DNA of 64,000 bases. Source: Ceratodon purpureus. Taxonomy: Eukaryota > Streptophyta > Bryopsida > Pseudoditrichales > Ditrichaceae. The notes beneath the pieces were generated by a model. That model was not told the DNA's origin and did no database searches. It worked only from the letters and a program-made list of their open reading frames with translations. Positions within the stretch are counted from its first letter, which is position 1. Every line of letters begins with the position of its first letter. Below are positions 26,024 to 38,074 of the stretch, piece by piece. The stretch lies in NCBI GenBank assembly GCA_014871385.1, contig CM026426.1, positions 17,050,183 to 17,114,182 of the forward strand, read 5' to 3'. Made by a program: the position numbers and the translations under genes.

Positions 26024-26352
26024 ACTAAGAGCGGGGCAGAAATGGGAGAGCGCGGAGGCTGCCCCGCCGTCGCCCTGCCCGCAGCCTCCCCCGTTCCACC
26101 CCGACCCTCGCCCTTCCACGGCCCGCCCTGCCTGGGCTTTTCCCTCCCCGCCCTCGCTGTCGGGCTGAGGGGATCCCCCGACGCCATTTGAGCTGGCCCT
26201 CGCGGCCTTGGTTCGCCCCCGTCCACCTTTCTTAACCCTCGTCGTTCCCCACGTTCCCGAACACATACCCGCATCCGAGACCCTACCTAGTTAATACACT
26301 CTGTATTTTTCCGCCTCCCCCTTCCACAAAATAGAGAGCTTGTTTGGGGCTC
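26024..26352 (+). repeat. MULE left terminal inverted repeat
   Basis: GC-rich arm beginning ACTAAGAGCGGGGC and ending AGCTTGTTTGGGGCTC; inverted match to 31,351-31,687 with scattered mismatches and small indels. Confidence 0.85.
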
Positions 26353-26555
26353 CTCCTCCTCTCCTCAAAAGAACTAAGTCCTTTTTTTCCAAAGATCTCT
26401 TTCTCTTTCAATTTTTCTTGGATTTCTACATTTAATTAAGACCATTTAAGTATTGTCATAATGAAGAATCATAAGGGAGCTCATAATGAAGGTTTATACA
26501 ATGGCAAATTTACAAAATGACAACAAAATCAATAAAAAGCCTCAAATCAAAAACT

Positions 26556-29190
26556 TTACTTCAAAAAAATCTCATGGTCACAATTTTTGCAGAAAGTAGA
26601 TTTTGCTCCTCTTTCTATCAATGTTTTTGTAGAACAAATGTCACAAGTGGCCTTAGGAAGCTTACGGAAAATCATCCTTTTTTGCTTGGATTGTGAAAGA
26701 AGCACATGTGAAGAGCGCTTCAAAGGGGGGCGTGGAGCACTTGTTTCACCAACTTCCAAACTCTTCCGTTTCTTCCCATGTCCCATTCTTGTTCGCTTCA
26801 CATTCTCTTGGATGGAAGCAATAGAACCTCGGAGGAGAAGAGTAATTGTATCGGGCCTTTCAAAATTTGAAGGCTCCGATAATGTGCCAAAACAAGCTTG
26901 AAGGGCCTGAAATTTCAGCTTGACCTCTTCTTCATTGTCACCATAAACAGTTGCTTCACATAGTGATTCAATTTCACGTACCATGTTGAACAACTTCTCA
27001 CGCATGTCACCAATTGAAGAAGCCTCCTCCCTTGCTACATCCGGTAGAGTTGGAGTCATATGCTCCATCACCTCTATGTCTTCCATGTTGTTGTGTGGAG
27101 GCAATGGTTCCTCAACCACTTCATTTTCTTTGAGACCTTCAAAGAATACCTTCACAATCGATTGCACACCAAGTATGTGCTTGCAAGTGGAGACTATATC
27201 GGGTCACTCACAATAATGTGATTTCAATGAAACACTATACCATAAGTTGAAAGAAGTCTCACTCTTGACATGAAAGAATAGATGCTCCTCATCAACAACC
27301 TTCAAGATATCCATAGGAGAAAATTGATAAGCCTTCAAAATTCGTTCTCCTCCTTTCAACCGATGTCTATGAGCCTTGTCATTCCCTCTCCTTATGTACC
27401 GTTCGGAGTCACCTGTAAGATCAGAAAATGAATTCAAACTTAAATAAATAAATATAATAAAATACAATAAAATAAATACAATAAAAAACCTAAATAAATA
27501 CAATAAAATGAACATAAGATATAATAAAAAACATACATAAGTACACCAAAATAAACATAAAATAATATACAAACATTGAATATAAATTTAAACTTAGCCT
27601 CATGTTGAAAACATATTTAAAAACAAAAAACATAAATGAATACAATAAAATAAACATATAACATAATATACAAATGAGGGACTTACTTAAACGTTGAGTC
27701 AATTGGAATTGGCTCAATAATGTGGGTTGGCCCACACGAGTGCCATCCTTGGCACTACTAACAATTGCCACAATAAGGTCACGAAGGGACCGATTCACTT
27801 TTCCTTGTAATAGAGTGTATTTAATCAACTCCCAATGTCTTTCAACATGGTTAGTTGTATTCATGCCTCCATAAGCAAATAACCTCCCAAATCGAGGCCA
27901 CAACCTCCTCCAAGGCCCATCCGGAAATCACATATTTGGCAAAGGCTTGAATGTATTGAAACTCAACACAAAATGTTCTTAAATTCTCATCAAAATGGTC
28001 TTCACTAAGGCAAAGCATGAGAACATGTAATGCCCTCCACACCCGATCCTTGTCTTCATTGGGCACCTTGGTTAACAAGTTTTCACTCCATGCCTTCATA
28101 GCATGGAAGTGACACAAGAGACTTGTCCACCAACTTGTGTTTTGGTACCATTTTCATAAGTCCAACAATGAACATCATTGCTCACAACCTTTTGAATAGC
28201 ATTCAAAGATGGCTTGTGTTTGTCAATGATGATTGCGGAGGGTCTAACCTCTCGTAAAGATCCAAACTTATGGGATGATGCTATCTCTATAGCAAGACCC
28301 TCATGTCCCTCTTTAACATCATTGCTACAAAGCATGTAAAAAACTGGAATTCCAATTTCATCTTGGTTTGGTACAATTGCGGCATAAAGAGGCAAACCGT
28401 ATTTGTTTGTTTTGAATGTAGAATCCAAAGCCCAAAAGTTATTACTTGAAAACCGTAAGGCCGATTTTCTCATGAAGTCAACTTGTATAACTACCACGAA
28501 TGGTTTCCTCTTGAGGTCCTCATCCTTGGGTGCATACGGTTGATAGTACAAAATCTTCCCTTGAGCTTGTAAATTGATAATCTCAATTTGCGCCGCATCC
28601 CAATCATCTTTCCGAAGTGCATCTAGACACACCCAATCAAAAAGTTTAATACAAATTAGAACATAAACATGGAAAAAAAAAAAAAACATAAACATAATCG
28701 TAAACATAAACATGAACATGAACATAAACATAAACATAAACATAAACATAAGCATAAAAACAAATACAATTCAAAAAAAAATAAAAAATAAAAACACAAA
28801 CATAAACATGAACAAAATAATAAAAACAAGTACAGTTCAAACATGTAAAAAAATTAAAAAATAAAAACATAAACACAAACTTAAAAATAAAAAAAAATAC
28901 AACTCAAATATGTAAACAAATATAAAAATGAAAACAATTCAAACATCGAAAAAAAATTTAAAAAAAAACATAAACATAAACATAAACAAAATAATAAAAA
29001 AAAGTATAATTCAAACATATAAAAAAAATTTAAAAAAATTAAAAAAAATTAAAAAAAAAAACATAAACATAAACTTAAAAAAAACAAAAAATACAATTCA
29101 AATTTGTAAACAAATAAACATAAACATAAACACGAACACAAACATAAACATAAACATAAACATAAATATAAAGACAAATACAATTCATAC

Positions 29191-29241
<51 letters not shown>

Positions 29242-30931
29242 ATAAATATAACCTTTAAAATCAAAAAAATACACATAAACATGAACATAAAAATAAAATA
29301 AAAATTCAATTCAAACATGTAAACAAATAAACAAATAAAAACAATTCAAACATGAAAAAAAATTTAAGAAAATAAAAACATATACATAAACATGAACATA
29401 AAAAAACAAAAATACAATTCAAACATATAAACAAATAAAATAAAAAAACAATTCAAACATGAAAGAAATATAAAAATAAAAACATAGACATAGACATAAA
29501 CATAAACATAATCATAAACATAAACATGAAAATAAATACAATTCAAATATGCAATGCATTTCAAAATTCTCAATAAAAAATGGAATATGAGAAAAACATT
29601 AAATACCGTTGGTTCTCAAAGACTATGCAAGTATTTGCACTTCTTTTTTGATGACGAAAAATTTATACGTAGCACGTTCCACCTCCGTTACACTTTGTCT
29701 AAATTTCTCTTGAGCTTGAACCGATGTTGCTTCAATAGCCCTTGGAGAAAGCATGAACTTCAAGTTCTCCATAACCCATGCAATTACACAAGGGTGCACC
29801 GGGAGGAAGAAAAGATCGGAATCGGAACCCGGAGTGTGACCACTATGTTTGCTATGAACATAGATTGTAGCTTGAAGCTTACCATGAGGCAAGGTATTTG
29901 AGGACTTTGACACATTGGGCTCCTCAACCTTCATTTGGAATTCACAACCACATAATCTAGAGGTTCTATTCCTTCTAGAGCCCTTGTCATCCATAGGCTT
30001 GACATCAACCGTTCTCCTATGTGGATGGTTTTTGTTGTCTCCACGATGGCAACAATAATAAGTCACGGTCTTGCTTTTCCCTAGACGGCATTTCACACGC
30101 CTTCTAAGCACAATGTACTTTGTGCAAAGTGCATCTAAAGTTGCACTTAAGTTCTCTAATGGAACCTTCACCACCTCATCCCACAATTTCTTCTCTTGGC
30201 ATACTTCGCAAGAGTTCATACAATGTTGTATGAATGAAGATGGAATTCCCCCCACATAAATATCCATACTCCATTGAGTACAAATGGCATTTCTTGTGAG
30301 GGTGATTGAGAAATGCTTTCCCATTTTTGTCAATGTGTCCTTTATGCACAATGGAAGGCCAAGACTCTATTGGTGGAATTTGTTTACCCTTTGTGTCATT
30401 CAAAAGGGATAAAACAAATCCACTTGGAAGTTTTACAACTTTCAACCTCACTTGAAGTTTTTGCCACCTCTCAATTGTAAGAAATTCCACATTTTGTGGT
30501 GTGGAAGGATTATGAAGGTTGGAGAGGGCACAAAATAATGAATTTGCCTCATGAATTAGTTGATATGAGGGAAAATATCCTCCTCTTATACAATCAATCA
30601 TGAGTGCAAGAGATTGGAGATTGAAGTGCACATACTTGGGGAATGTTTCAATAGGAATGTCTTCAAAAATTGATGTTGGAACTCCAATGTTGACATGCTC
30701 GACACCATCCTTTAACACCTCCTCCCAAGCCTCCAAAATCTCCTCACCAACATCTTCCTCATGCTCCTCCAACTCTTCATTTGATGACAAAAAATGAGTT
30801 TTTTGAAACCCTAAATCTCCCATGTGCACACCTTGAAGAAATTCTTCCACCTCCACCATCTCACTTAAATCGTCTTCAAAGTCAAAGGGATAAAAATTAT
30901 CATCCTCCATGTAGTCTCCATCTTCCTCCAT
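26556..30931 (-). pseudogene. MULE transposase with SWIM finger and C-terminal zinc knuckle
   Basis: Starts at ATG 30931 with an acidic N-terminus, then a zinc-type HCMNSCEVC (about 30,210). An intron of about 1 kb filled with CATAAA repeats ends near 28,630. The DDE core follows: NNFWALDSTFKTN and AIIIDKHKPSLNAI give the two aspartates, CHFHAMKAW the CxxH, and NHVERHWELIKY the glutamate. The SWIM finger reads HYCE stop PDIVSTCKHIL at about 27,200, so its second Cys codon is now TGA. The final part (27167-26556) ends with CDIC...CKNC. Frame changes near 30,310, 28,130 and 27,910 are additional damage. The element could be mobilised only in trans. Confidence 0.8.
28650..29545. repeat. CATAAA-type microsatellite inside the MULE intron
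   Basis: About 900 bp of (CATAAA)n and related A-rich repeats, with a poly-A run of more than 40 bases near 29,196-29,240. It gives the long Phe/Leu/Tyr open frames on the minus strand, which are not genes. Confidence 0.9.
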
Positions 30932-30994
30932 TTCTCACACCAATGCTTGACACAATATTTACCCTAAAACCATCTCCAATCTCCATTTAGCATA

Positions 30995-31268
30995 CAATAC
31001 TCAAATGAAAATAAGCTAAACCCTAATTTATTACAACCTTGAAAATCTTGTGTTACAAAGCAATAAATACAAACGTATGTAGAGTTACAAGACAAGAGAT
31101 GCATTACACAATTGAATTAAGAATAAATGAACAATACTCAAATGAGAATATACTAAACCCTAATTTATTACAACCTTGAAAATCTTGTGTTACAAAGCAA
31201 TAAATACAAACGTGTGTAGAGTTACAAGACAAGAGATGCATTACACAATTGAATTAAGAATAAATGAA
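30995..31268. repeat. Two tandem copies of a 137-bp unit
   Basis: Units begin CAATACTCAAATGA at 30,995 and 31,132 and the motif restarts at 31,269. They differ at only a few positions. It lies between the transposase start and the right terminal repeat, so it may duplicate promoter or transposase-binding sequence. Confidence 0.9.
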
Positions 31269-31350
31269 CAATAGTGCGTGGTGCGTACCTTCAATTGTTG
31301 GAGGAGCAAGTGTCCCTTCTCAAGTTTAGGAGAAGGGAAAAAGAGAGATG

Positions 31351-31687
31351 GAGCCCCAAACAAGCTTTCTGTTTTGTGGAAGGGGGAGGCGAAAAAATAC
31401 AGAGTGTATTAACTAGGTAGGGTCTCAGGGGCGGGTATGTGTTCGGGAACGAAGGGAACGTGGGAACGGCGAGGGTTAAGAAAGGGAGACGGGGGTGAAC
31501 CAAGGCCGCGAGGGCCAGCTCAAATGGCGTCGATGGATCCCCTCAGCCCGACAGTGAGGGCGGGGAGGGAAGGGCCCAGGCAGGGTGGGCCGTGGAAGGG
31601 CGAGGGTCGGGGTGGAACGAAGGAGGCTGCGGGCAGGGCGAGGGTGGGGCAGCCTCCGCGCTCCCCCGTTTTTGCCCCGCCCTTAGT
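31351..31687 (-). repeat. MULE right terminal inverted repeat
   Basis: Inverted partner of 26,024-26,352, starting GAGCCCCAAACAAGCT and ending GCCCCGCCCTTAGT. Confidence 0.85.
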
Positions 31688-31699
31688 ACCAAGGCTCCC

Positions 31700-33552
31700 C
31701 CACCTCCCCCACACCCTCCCGTAGTCTCTCCACCTCGCTACATCCCCAAAAATACCCTATAATTCCCTATTTCCACTATCCTTGCCCACAAAACCATTAA
31801 GGTCCTTGACCGCTTCGACATAGCTACAACCTACACCTCTTTCCTATGCCAATGGCTCTCCCCAAACACCCCCTCTTACACCAAATGGCTGCCCTAACGG
31901 ACACTCTTCCCCTATAACCTCCCAACACCATCTCCCACAACCTCACTCTCCTCAATACCTACTATTTGAGCCAACAACATAACCATTAAAAAACCATCCT
32001 CCAAGCACACTTCCCCTAACCCCAGGCTCGGGACCTTCGTTTTATTCTCCCAGCTACCTTCGTCCCTCAAGTCCACATCTCCATACGTAAACGCAACCCC
32101 GACAAATACATTACCACCAATACCCCTACAATCCACATCCTCAATGACTTAGCACACATTTATAACAACGATGGCAGACATCTCTCTACTCTTTCTGTCT
32201 CACGGCTACAATGGCTTTGGCAACAATACCGCCACTCACTCCCCCACACTCCCAACCTAGTCCCACCCCTACAACCCTTTGAAACCAAAATTGCATGGCT
32301 CCTACTACGATACAAACCTCTCTGTTCATCCAACAAACCCCATATACCCTACCACCACACCCTCGCCGCCACCCTACTACACTCCCTTCGTACTACTTAT
32401 AACATCACCCACTCATACTTCTCATCCCCACTCACGTGCTCCACCTCCCTCACTCACTTTTATTCTCCATATCCCCGCGATCGCATCTTTGGTGCCCGAG
32501 GCACCGCTTTTGAACATAAATGGCATGGCGTTGGATATGCTCACCCCCCTACAGAAGAACTTGCCCACCAAGCACTTCACTGGGCCAGACTAGCTGCACA
32601 GGCTGACCCCCTCTCCGTCACCATCATCACCCTTCCTGACTCTAACTGGTTCCACAACATTACTCCCCATCTTGGCCCCTTCTCCGTCACCCATGTCATT
32701 ACTCACTTTGCTGCCAATACTCTTACTTATGACGAACCCACACTTCCAACCTCACATAAACTTCCCCAGAACCCCTCGCCATTCGTATACTTTGTGTGCA
32801 CCATCAACATCACCCCTCCTACCTCCCTGCTTCAATTGACCCTCTCCAACACATCATAGATAACCTCGGCATCCCCCACGCCTTCACCCAACCCGCCCCG
32901 CACAGCCCTCCCCGCACCTCTGTTAATAAAAACCTCAAATGGAAAAAACTACTCTACCCTTCAGCTTTCTCCCCCCCCACTCTTTCCCCCACCCCCCTTT
33001 CCCAACTTCTCCCCCACCCCACAACTCCGCTATGCACCGCATTACAACTACTATACCGATGGCTCGTTCATTCCTCCCACGAAACACCCTGATGGATTCT
33101 GGATCCGGAAAAAAGCCGGCTATGGGATATACCATGCTACCAACAATACCATCCGTATATCCAAACGTCTTCCAGGATTGTGAACTAGCTTTCGAGCAGA
33201 ACTTATGGCCATCCACCAAACTCTCAAAATCCTCATTATAGCCACCCCCCAGGAACCAGCACATATATTTACTGAGTCCCTCAATTGTCTATACCTCATC
33301 AACACCCAAATCCAACATCCTACTCTTCATAGAAACCATCCTGACCAAACCATCTTCATATCCATGGTTGATATGCTCCTCCTTCGCACCCAACCAACAT
33401 CACTCCACAAAGTTAAAGCACATATTAACATCTCTGGAAACAAATACGCAGATAAACTTGCCAAACGTGGTACCAAAAAGCTCTATAAATTTTCCTCCAA
33501 ACCTCACCTCTTTGCCCATACTACCCCATTCTTTTTCCAGAAAGACTCCTAG
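31700..33552 (+). pseudogene. LINE-like retrotransposon tail with RNase H domain
   Basis: A C-rich plus-strand coding relic. The clearest part is at about 33,050-33,480, a type I RNase H: YTDGSF (first Asp), AELMAI (Glu), IFTES (position of the second Asp, here Glu), then VKAHINISGNKYAD (His and last Asp). One in-frame TGA splits LPGL stop TSFRAEL near 33,180. Upstream blocks (32,100-32,800) include IHILNDLAHIYN and YPRDRIFGARGT, consistent with the region after reverse transcriptase, but frames shift repeatedly. Some plant LINEs carry an RNase H at the C-terminus of ORF2. No reverse transcriptase core lies in the window. Confidence 0.55.
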
Positions 33553-33935
33553 CCAGGCCCGGGCCATAGACCCGATAAAGGCCACCCCTTGCTCCAATGA
33601 GCTTTAAGGAGATGTTTGACTTTTTGGAGAGGGCAGGTGAACAGGAAATGAGAAATAGTGGGGAGGGCTGGTAGAGAGAGGGGGCGGCATGTTTTGAGAG
33701 GGTCGGGAGTGAGGGCGGGGGAGGGGGACCAGCTAGAGTGCGAGGGGCGGGAGTGGGTGATAGTGCGGGCCGCTGACAGGGGCCAGGGATTGCAACAACG
33801 CAGGCTGGGAATAACCCCACTAGCCTGGACTCGGTGGCCCTGCCTTCTGGGACAGGTGCTGGGCACGGGGTCTTTGGCCAAGTGGACATGGGCCCGGGGC
33901 GGGGCTGATGGTAAAGGGCGAGCCCCCGCCCGGAG

Positions 33936-34023
33936 GGGCTCACGCGATGTGAGGCACCCCGCCGATAAGGGGTAGGGCGTAGCCCGACCCGTCCGGAAGG
34001 GGTGCCTCACATCGCGTGAGCCC
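33936..34023. repeat. 25-bp perfect inverted repeat with 38-nt loop
   Basis: The arm at 33,936-33,960 (GGGCTCACGCGATGTGAGGC and on) is exactly reversed at 33,999-34,023. The surrounding sequence is GC-rich. It could be a small foldback element or a structured transcript; no coding role is seen. Confidence 0.9.
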
Positions 34024-34129
34024 GGACGGGACGGGGCTCAACTTGACGTAATACCCGTGTGCACTGCCCCAAATATGAATTTATTTGTGTCTCAGCCCAT
34101 ACTATCAGAATTAGAGCTCGGACAAGGCT

Positions 34130-34290
34130 CTGCAGTCGATCGCCTTGTAGGCGGAAGGCGGTCTGTTCGAAACCCGCTGGTTGCAATCGCTGTGCGTACG
34201 ATAGGTATACGCTGCCTGCGAGACGAAGCAGGGATTTGAACTCGAAACCTCATAACTGATACGGGATAGATGCTATGTCGTGGATCTGCC
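34130..34290 (-). other. tRNA-related (SINE-like) sequence
   Basis: On the minus strand GAGTTCAAATCCC is a good polymerase III B box, preceded at tRNA spacing by an A-box-like CATAGCATCTA. On the plus strand TGTTCGAAACCC at 34,164-34,175 is another B-box-like motif. No complete tRNA cloverleaf can be folded by eye, so it is more likely a tRNA-derived SINE fragment than a working tRNA. Confidence 0.3.
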
Positions 34291-37200
34291 CTTTCTGCAA
34301 AATTAGTGCTAGCCTGCCCGGGATTTTGGGGCGTGGCGGGTTTTCCGACGGGGCGGAAATTCCACCTTAAAACCCGGGAGGCTCTCCGTCGGGGAGATTC
34401 CACCGCGGGAGGTTCATTCGTTTTGTATAGGAAATCTTGACTAAGGGTGTTACGTCTGGCTCATGGTCGGATGTGACTGGGCGGAGGGAGGCCCGCCGCT
34501 AAATCATGCCTCCCTGTGTATGGGTAGCATGACCATGGCTGCGCCTCCCCGCCTAGCTGCGGCATTGATCGCAGCTATCTGTATGCACAGACAATTGCGG
34601 CCTAAAAAAATTTGCTTTGGACTTTGCACATCCCATGTCCTCAATGTACTTCGTGCACATTCAATTTGGCCCACCTTCCTCTTGAAATCATGGCAACATG
34701 ATGGTGAAAATTGATTGAGTTATCTAAAATGTGAAATCTGTGACTAATTTCAATGGGACGTGGACCTATAAAATGAACTCTTCACATTGTACTCCCACAC
34801 TTGCATTTGTCATAGTCTCATTTGTATGTTTTTGTATAGTGAAGGTCATTGCAATGCCACGCAAGAAATCTTCGTCATGGAAGGGGAAAGAGGTGAGGTT
34901 CAATTTCAGCAGTATATTTAGTCTTCCATTGTGCATGAATTTTTGTCTACATCCTCATATTCACACATATATTATGTCAATTGTGTAGGAGAGTTATTTG
35001 GAGGCTCCAAGACGTAGCTGGAGATTACTAAATCTGCAGCCATCCTCAACCTTAGATCCAATACTCCCACATGTGCCTGCACCCGAATCATCACCCATTC
35101 CTCCTTCTTCAAGTGCAACACCTCCATCTACACCTCCTATACAACCAGCAGATTGTGAGGATGACATTTATACACTATTGGCATGAGCAATTGAGGAGGG
35201 GAATCCGGATTTCTTGAAAAGCCAAGAATTGCTTGAAGAATATGAAAGGGAGAGCTCCTGTGAGGAATCTAGTGAAGATAGCATTGATGAGGGAGAGTAT
35301 GCGTTTCATGAGACCAGATCTTTAGAGGAGTTGTTGTGGCCTGCAAAAACGCAATACAACATTCAGACATATGAAGAGAGAACAAGGAAAAGTAAGGAAC
35401 AGCGTCTAAGAGATGTGAGAGCCCGCAACTCTCATGGGCCGCAGCTCTGTGCAGAGACATCAGACACCATGGTGGCGAGGGTTGCGGAAGCACTGTGCGG
35501 TGCGGCGTCTTAGAAGACCGTGGCTGCGGCATGCGGGAGTAGAGGGGAGCCTTCCGGGAGCGGCTGGGAGCTTGAGGGAATGGGGTGGGAGTCTGTAGGT
35601 ACGGAGGGCATGGGGTCGAGATCGGGGAGGGGGTCTACGGGGATGGGATCGGGGAGGGAGTCTACGAGAATAGGGAGCGGGGGGGTGGAGATAGAGGGCG
35701 GGGGGATGGCATCGGGGTGGGAGGCAGTGGATACGGGAGGCGGGGCTGCGGGAATGGGGGACTATTCTGTGGCAATGGGGGTCGGGGGGGCCGGGATGGG
35801 GGGAGGAGGCACGGGGATGGGGGAGGGGCCTGAGAGTTACGAGGGGCACGGGGAGTTTCAGCTTGCGGTTGAAGAGAGGGATGGGGCCTGGGCCTGGGGG
35901 TCAAACTTGGGAAGTGAGGGTGAGGTGGGACAAGGACCAGGGGGGTTACATGGGGACATATTTGGTGGAGGTGATGAAGCGTTTATTGACGGATCTCCTG
36001 GTAATATTGATGTGGGTTATGAGAGAGAAGAAAATGCACAATGACCACGTGTACGGAGGATTCCAAGGAGGCAAAATTATGCAGTGCCAACATTAGAGAG
36101 TGGTAGTGAGGATGATGAAGATGAGTATTTTTTCAGTGACGAAGACGAGGATGAAGGAGATTTTGGAGATCACAATAATGTGAAGTACATGTATCATGAT
36201 GCAACATGTGAAAAGACACATTTCACATATGATCCGACGCCCAGAAATTCAATGGGGATTCAATGTCATGTTTTCATGGGTATTTCCTACAATGCTCCAA
36301 TTATTTGAGATTTTTTTGACACACAATATTATACGGGATATTTTACGGGAGTCAAATCGGTATGCCACGGAGGTTGATAGAAGTGGGAAAACCAAAGGAG
36401 GAGCAGGGTGGGATGAATTCACATTTTTAGAATTCAAGGCATTCATCGTGATTTGGTTGTATATGGGAATGAAGCGACAACCAAATATCAAATCATATTG
36501 GCACAACAAGGGATCGATTTTTCATTGCTCTATTATTTCGAACGTTATGAGCCGTACTTGTTTCCAGGTTTTGACTAAGTGTCTTCATATCACAAATCCT
36601 GCAACCTATGTGAGTGAGAAAGATTTACCTGGATATGATAAGTTGGGGTAGGTACGATGGTTGATAGACGCAATTAGGGATAATTGCAAGCGCGCATGGA
36701 TATTGGGTAAATTCTGCACCATCGATGAAATGATGATACGGTACAAAGGCTCATATTGTCCTCCACGACAATACATGCCACAAAAACCACAGAAATGGGG
36801 GATAAAAGTTTGGTGTTTAGCATGCTCTGTTTCTAAATATGTGTGGAATTTTGAGGTTTACTGTGGTAAGAACTGCGAAGTAGTAGAGGCACCTCGAATT
36901 GCAAGGGGGGAGCCAAAACTAGCTCACAACGTGGTTGTAGATTTGACAATGGAAATAGGAGGGAAGGGTCATGTTATTGCTATGGATAACTTCTTCACTA
37001 GTGTTGGATTACTGAAGGATTTACTACAAAGTGATATCTATGCCACGGGGACAATGCGGTCTAATCGTATTGGAGTTCCACATGTATTGAAGAATACAAA
37101 GGCCTACAAAAATAAAGAACAAGGGTGGATGGATTGGCGGATGCATGAATCCCGGACAATGTCTTCAGTTGTCTGGAAAGATAAGAAACCCGTTCTCCTT

Positions 37201-37421
37201 TTATCTACACATGCACAGCCGACCATAGCTCCAGGTTCCCTTGTACCAACTGTGCCTCGGAGAAGTGGAGCAGTACGGGAGGACATTCCGACATCACCGA
37301 TGCATTTGGAATATACGACACATATGCGGGGTGTTGATGTAGCTGATCAGCTACGTGCATCTTATTGTACGCAGAACTGGTCACATAAGTGGTGGCATCG
37401 CATTTTTTTCTTTTTGCTTGA

Positions 37422-37429
37422 TATGACGG
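37422..37429. repeat. Left 8-bp target-site duplication of the hAT element
   Basis: TATGACGG immediately before the left terminus; identical to 48,733-48,740. Confidence 0.95.
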
Positions 37430-37649
37430 CAGGGTTGTTCATGGGACATAAGGACCGGTCCGTCCGTCCGGTCCGCTCGTCCGTCCGTTAGGGGTCAGGG
37501 GAGGTCCGTTTGACCAGGACTTACGGTTGACCACCCAAATGGTGAAATGGGAGTTACCTTGGCCACCTAGGATGCCACGCGTTTGACATGTCACCAAATA
37601 TTCCACATATACAGTTGACTCGGGGGATGACGTGGCTAAGAGGAAGGGC

Positions 37650-37785
37650 GCCAACGCCTTGAGGGAGGGGGGCGCGAGCGGCTGAGAGGAGGGGCGCGAG
37701 CGTCTTGGGGAGGGGGGCGCGAGCGAGGGGGCGCGAGCAACTGGGAGGGGCGCGGGCGCCTGCGAAGGGGGGGGCGCGAGCGGGG
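37650..37785. repeat. GGGGCGCGAGCG minisatellite, block 1
   Basis: Repeats of the GGGGCGCGAGC motif on the plus strand near the left end of the hAT element; the same motif recurs in four other blocks of the element. Confidence 0.85.
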
Positions 37786-38074
37786 AACAAAAATCAAGCA
37801 TTGAAGGAAATTAAGACATGACTGAAGTTTTCATAGTGACATAAATGAGAGAAGTTTCAATTCATGTCGAAACAAAATTACATTCAATAGCCTTAGCTAA
37901 TGTTTTATGGACATTGACTAAGGGTTAACATATAAGTATCTACGTATAAAATTTAGATATATATATATATATATATATATTATATTTTTTTGTGATTTTT
38001 TAAAAATTATTTTGGAGACATATATATTATACTTTCTCTATATAACTTCTATATGTAATATGCTAATAGATGTA

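Larger units (their letters stand above)
26024..31687 (-). mobile_element. MULE with about 330-bp terminal inverted repeats
   Basis: The ends at 26,024 (ACTAAG) and 31,687 (CTTAGT) are inverted repeats extending about 330 bp inward. They enclose a minus-strand Mutator-like transposase, giving about 5.66 kb. Long inverted ends are typical of MULEs. A clean 9-bp target duplication was not found: the flanks read ACCCTCGCC and ACCAAGGCT. So either the exact ends are off by a few bases or the flanks have diverged. Confidence 0.8.

Noticed and set aside
28646-29573. Long Phe/Tyr/Val- or Lys/Asn-rich open frames
   Set aside because: They arise from the CATAAA and poly-A repeats.
26015-31696. TCCCCCACC near both MULE ends as a 9-bp target duplication
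   Set aside because: It is not flush with the inverted repeat ends and sits in C-rich sequence where chance matches are likely.
35520-36044. Gly-rich open frame as a separate gene
   Set aside because: It lies between piggyBac transposase segments, is GC-rich low complexity and has no domain; treated as an insert or divergent linker of the piggyBac gene.
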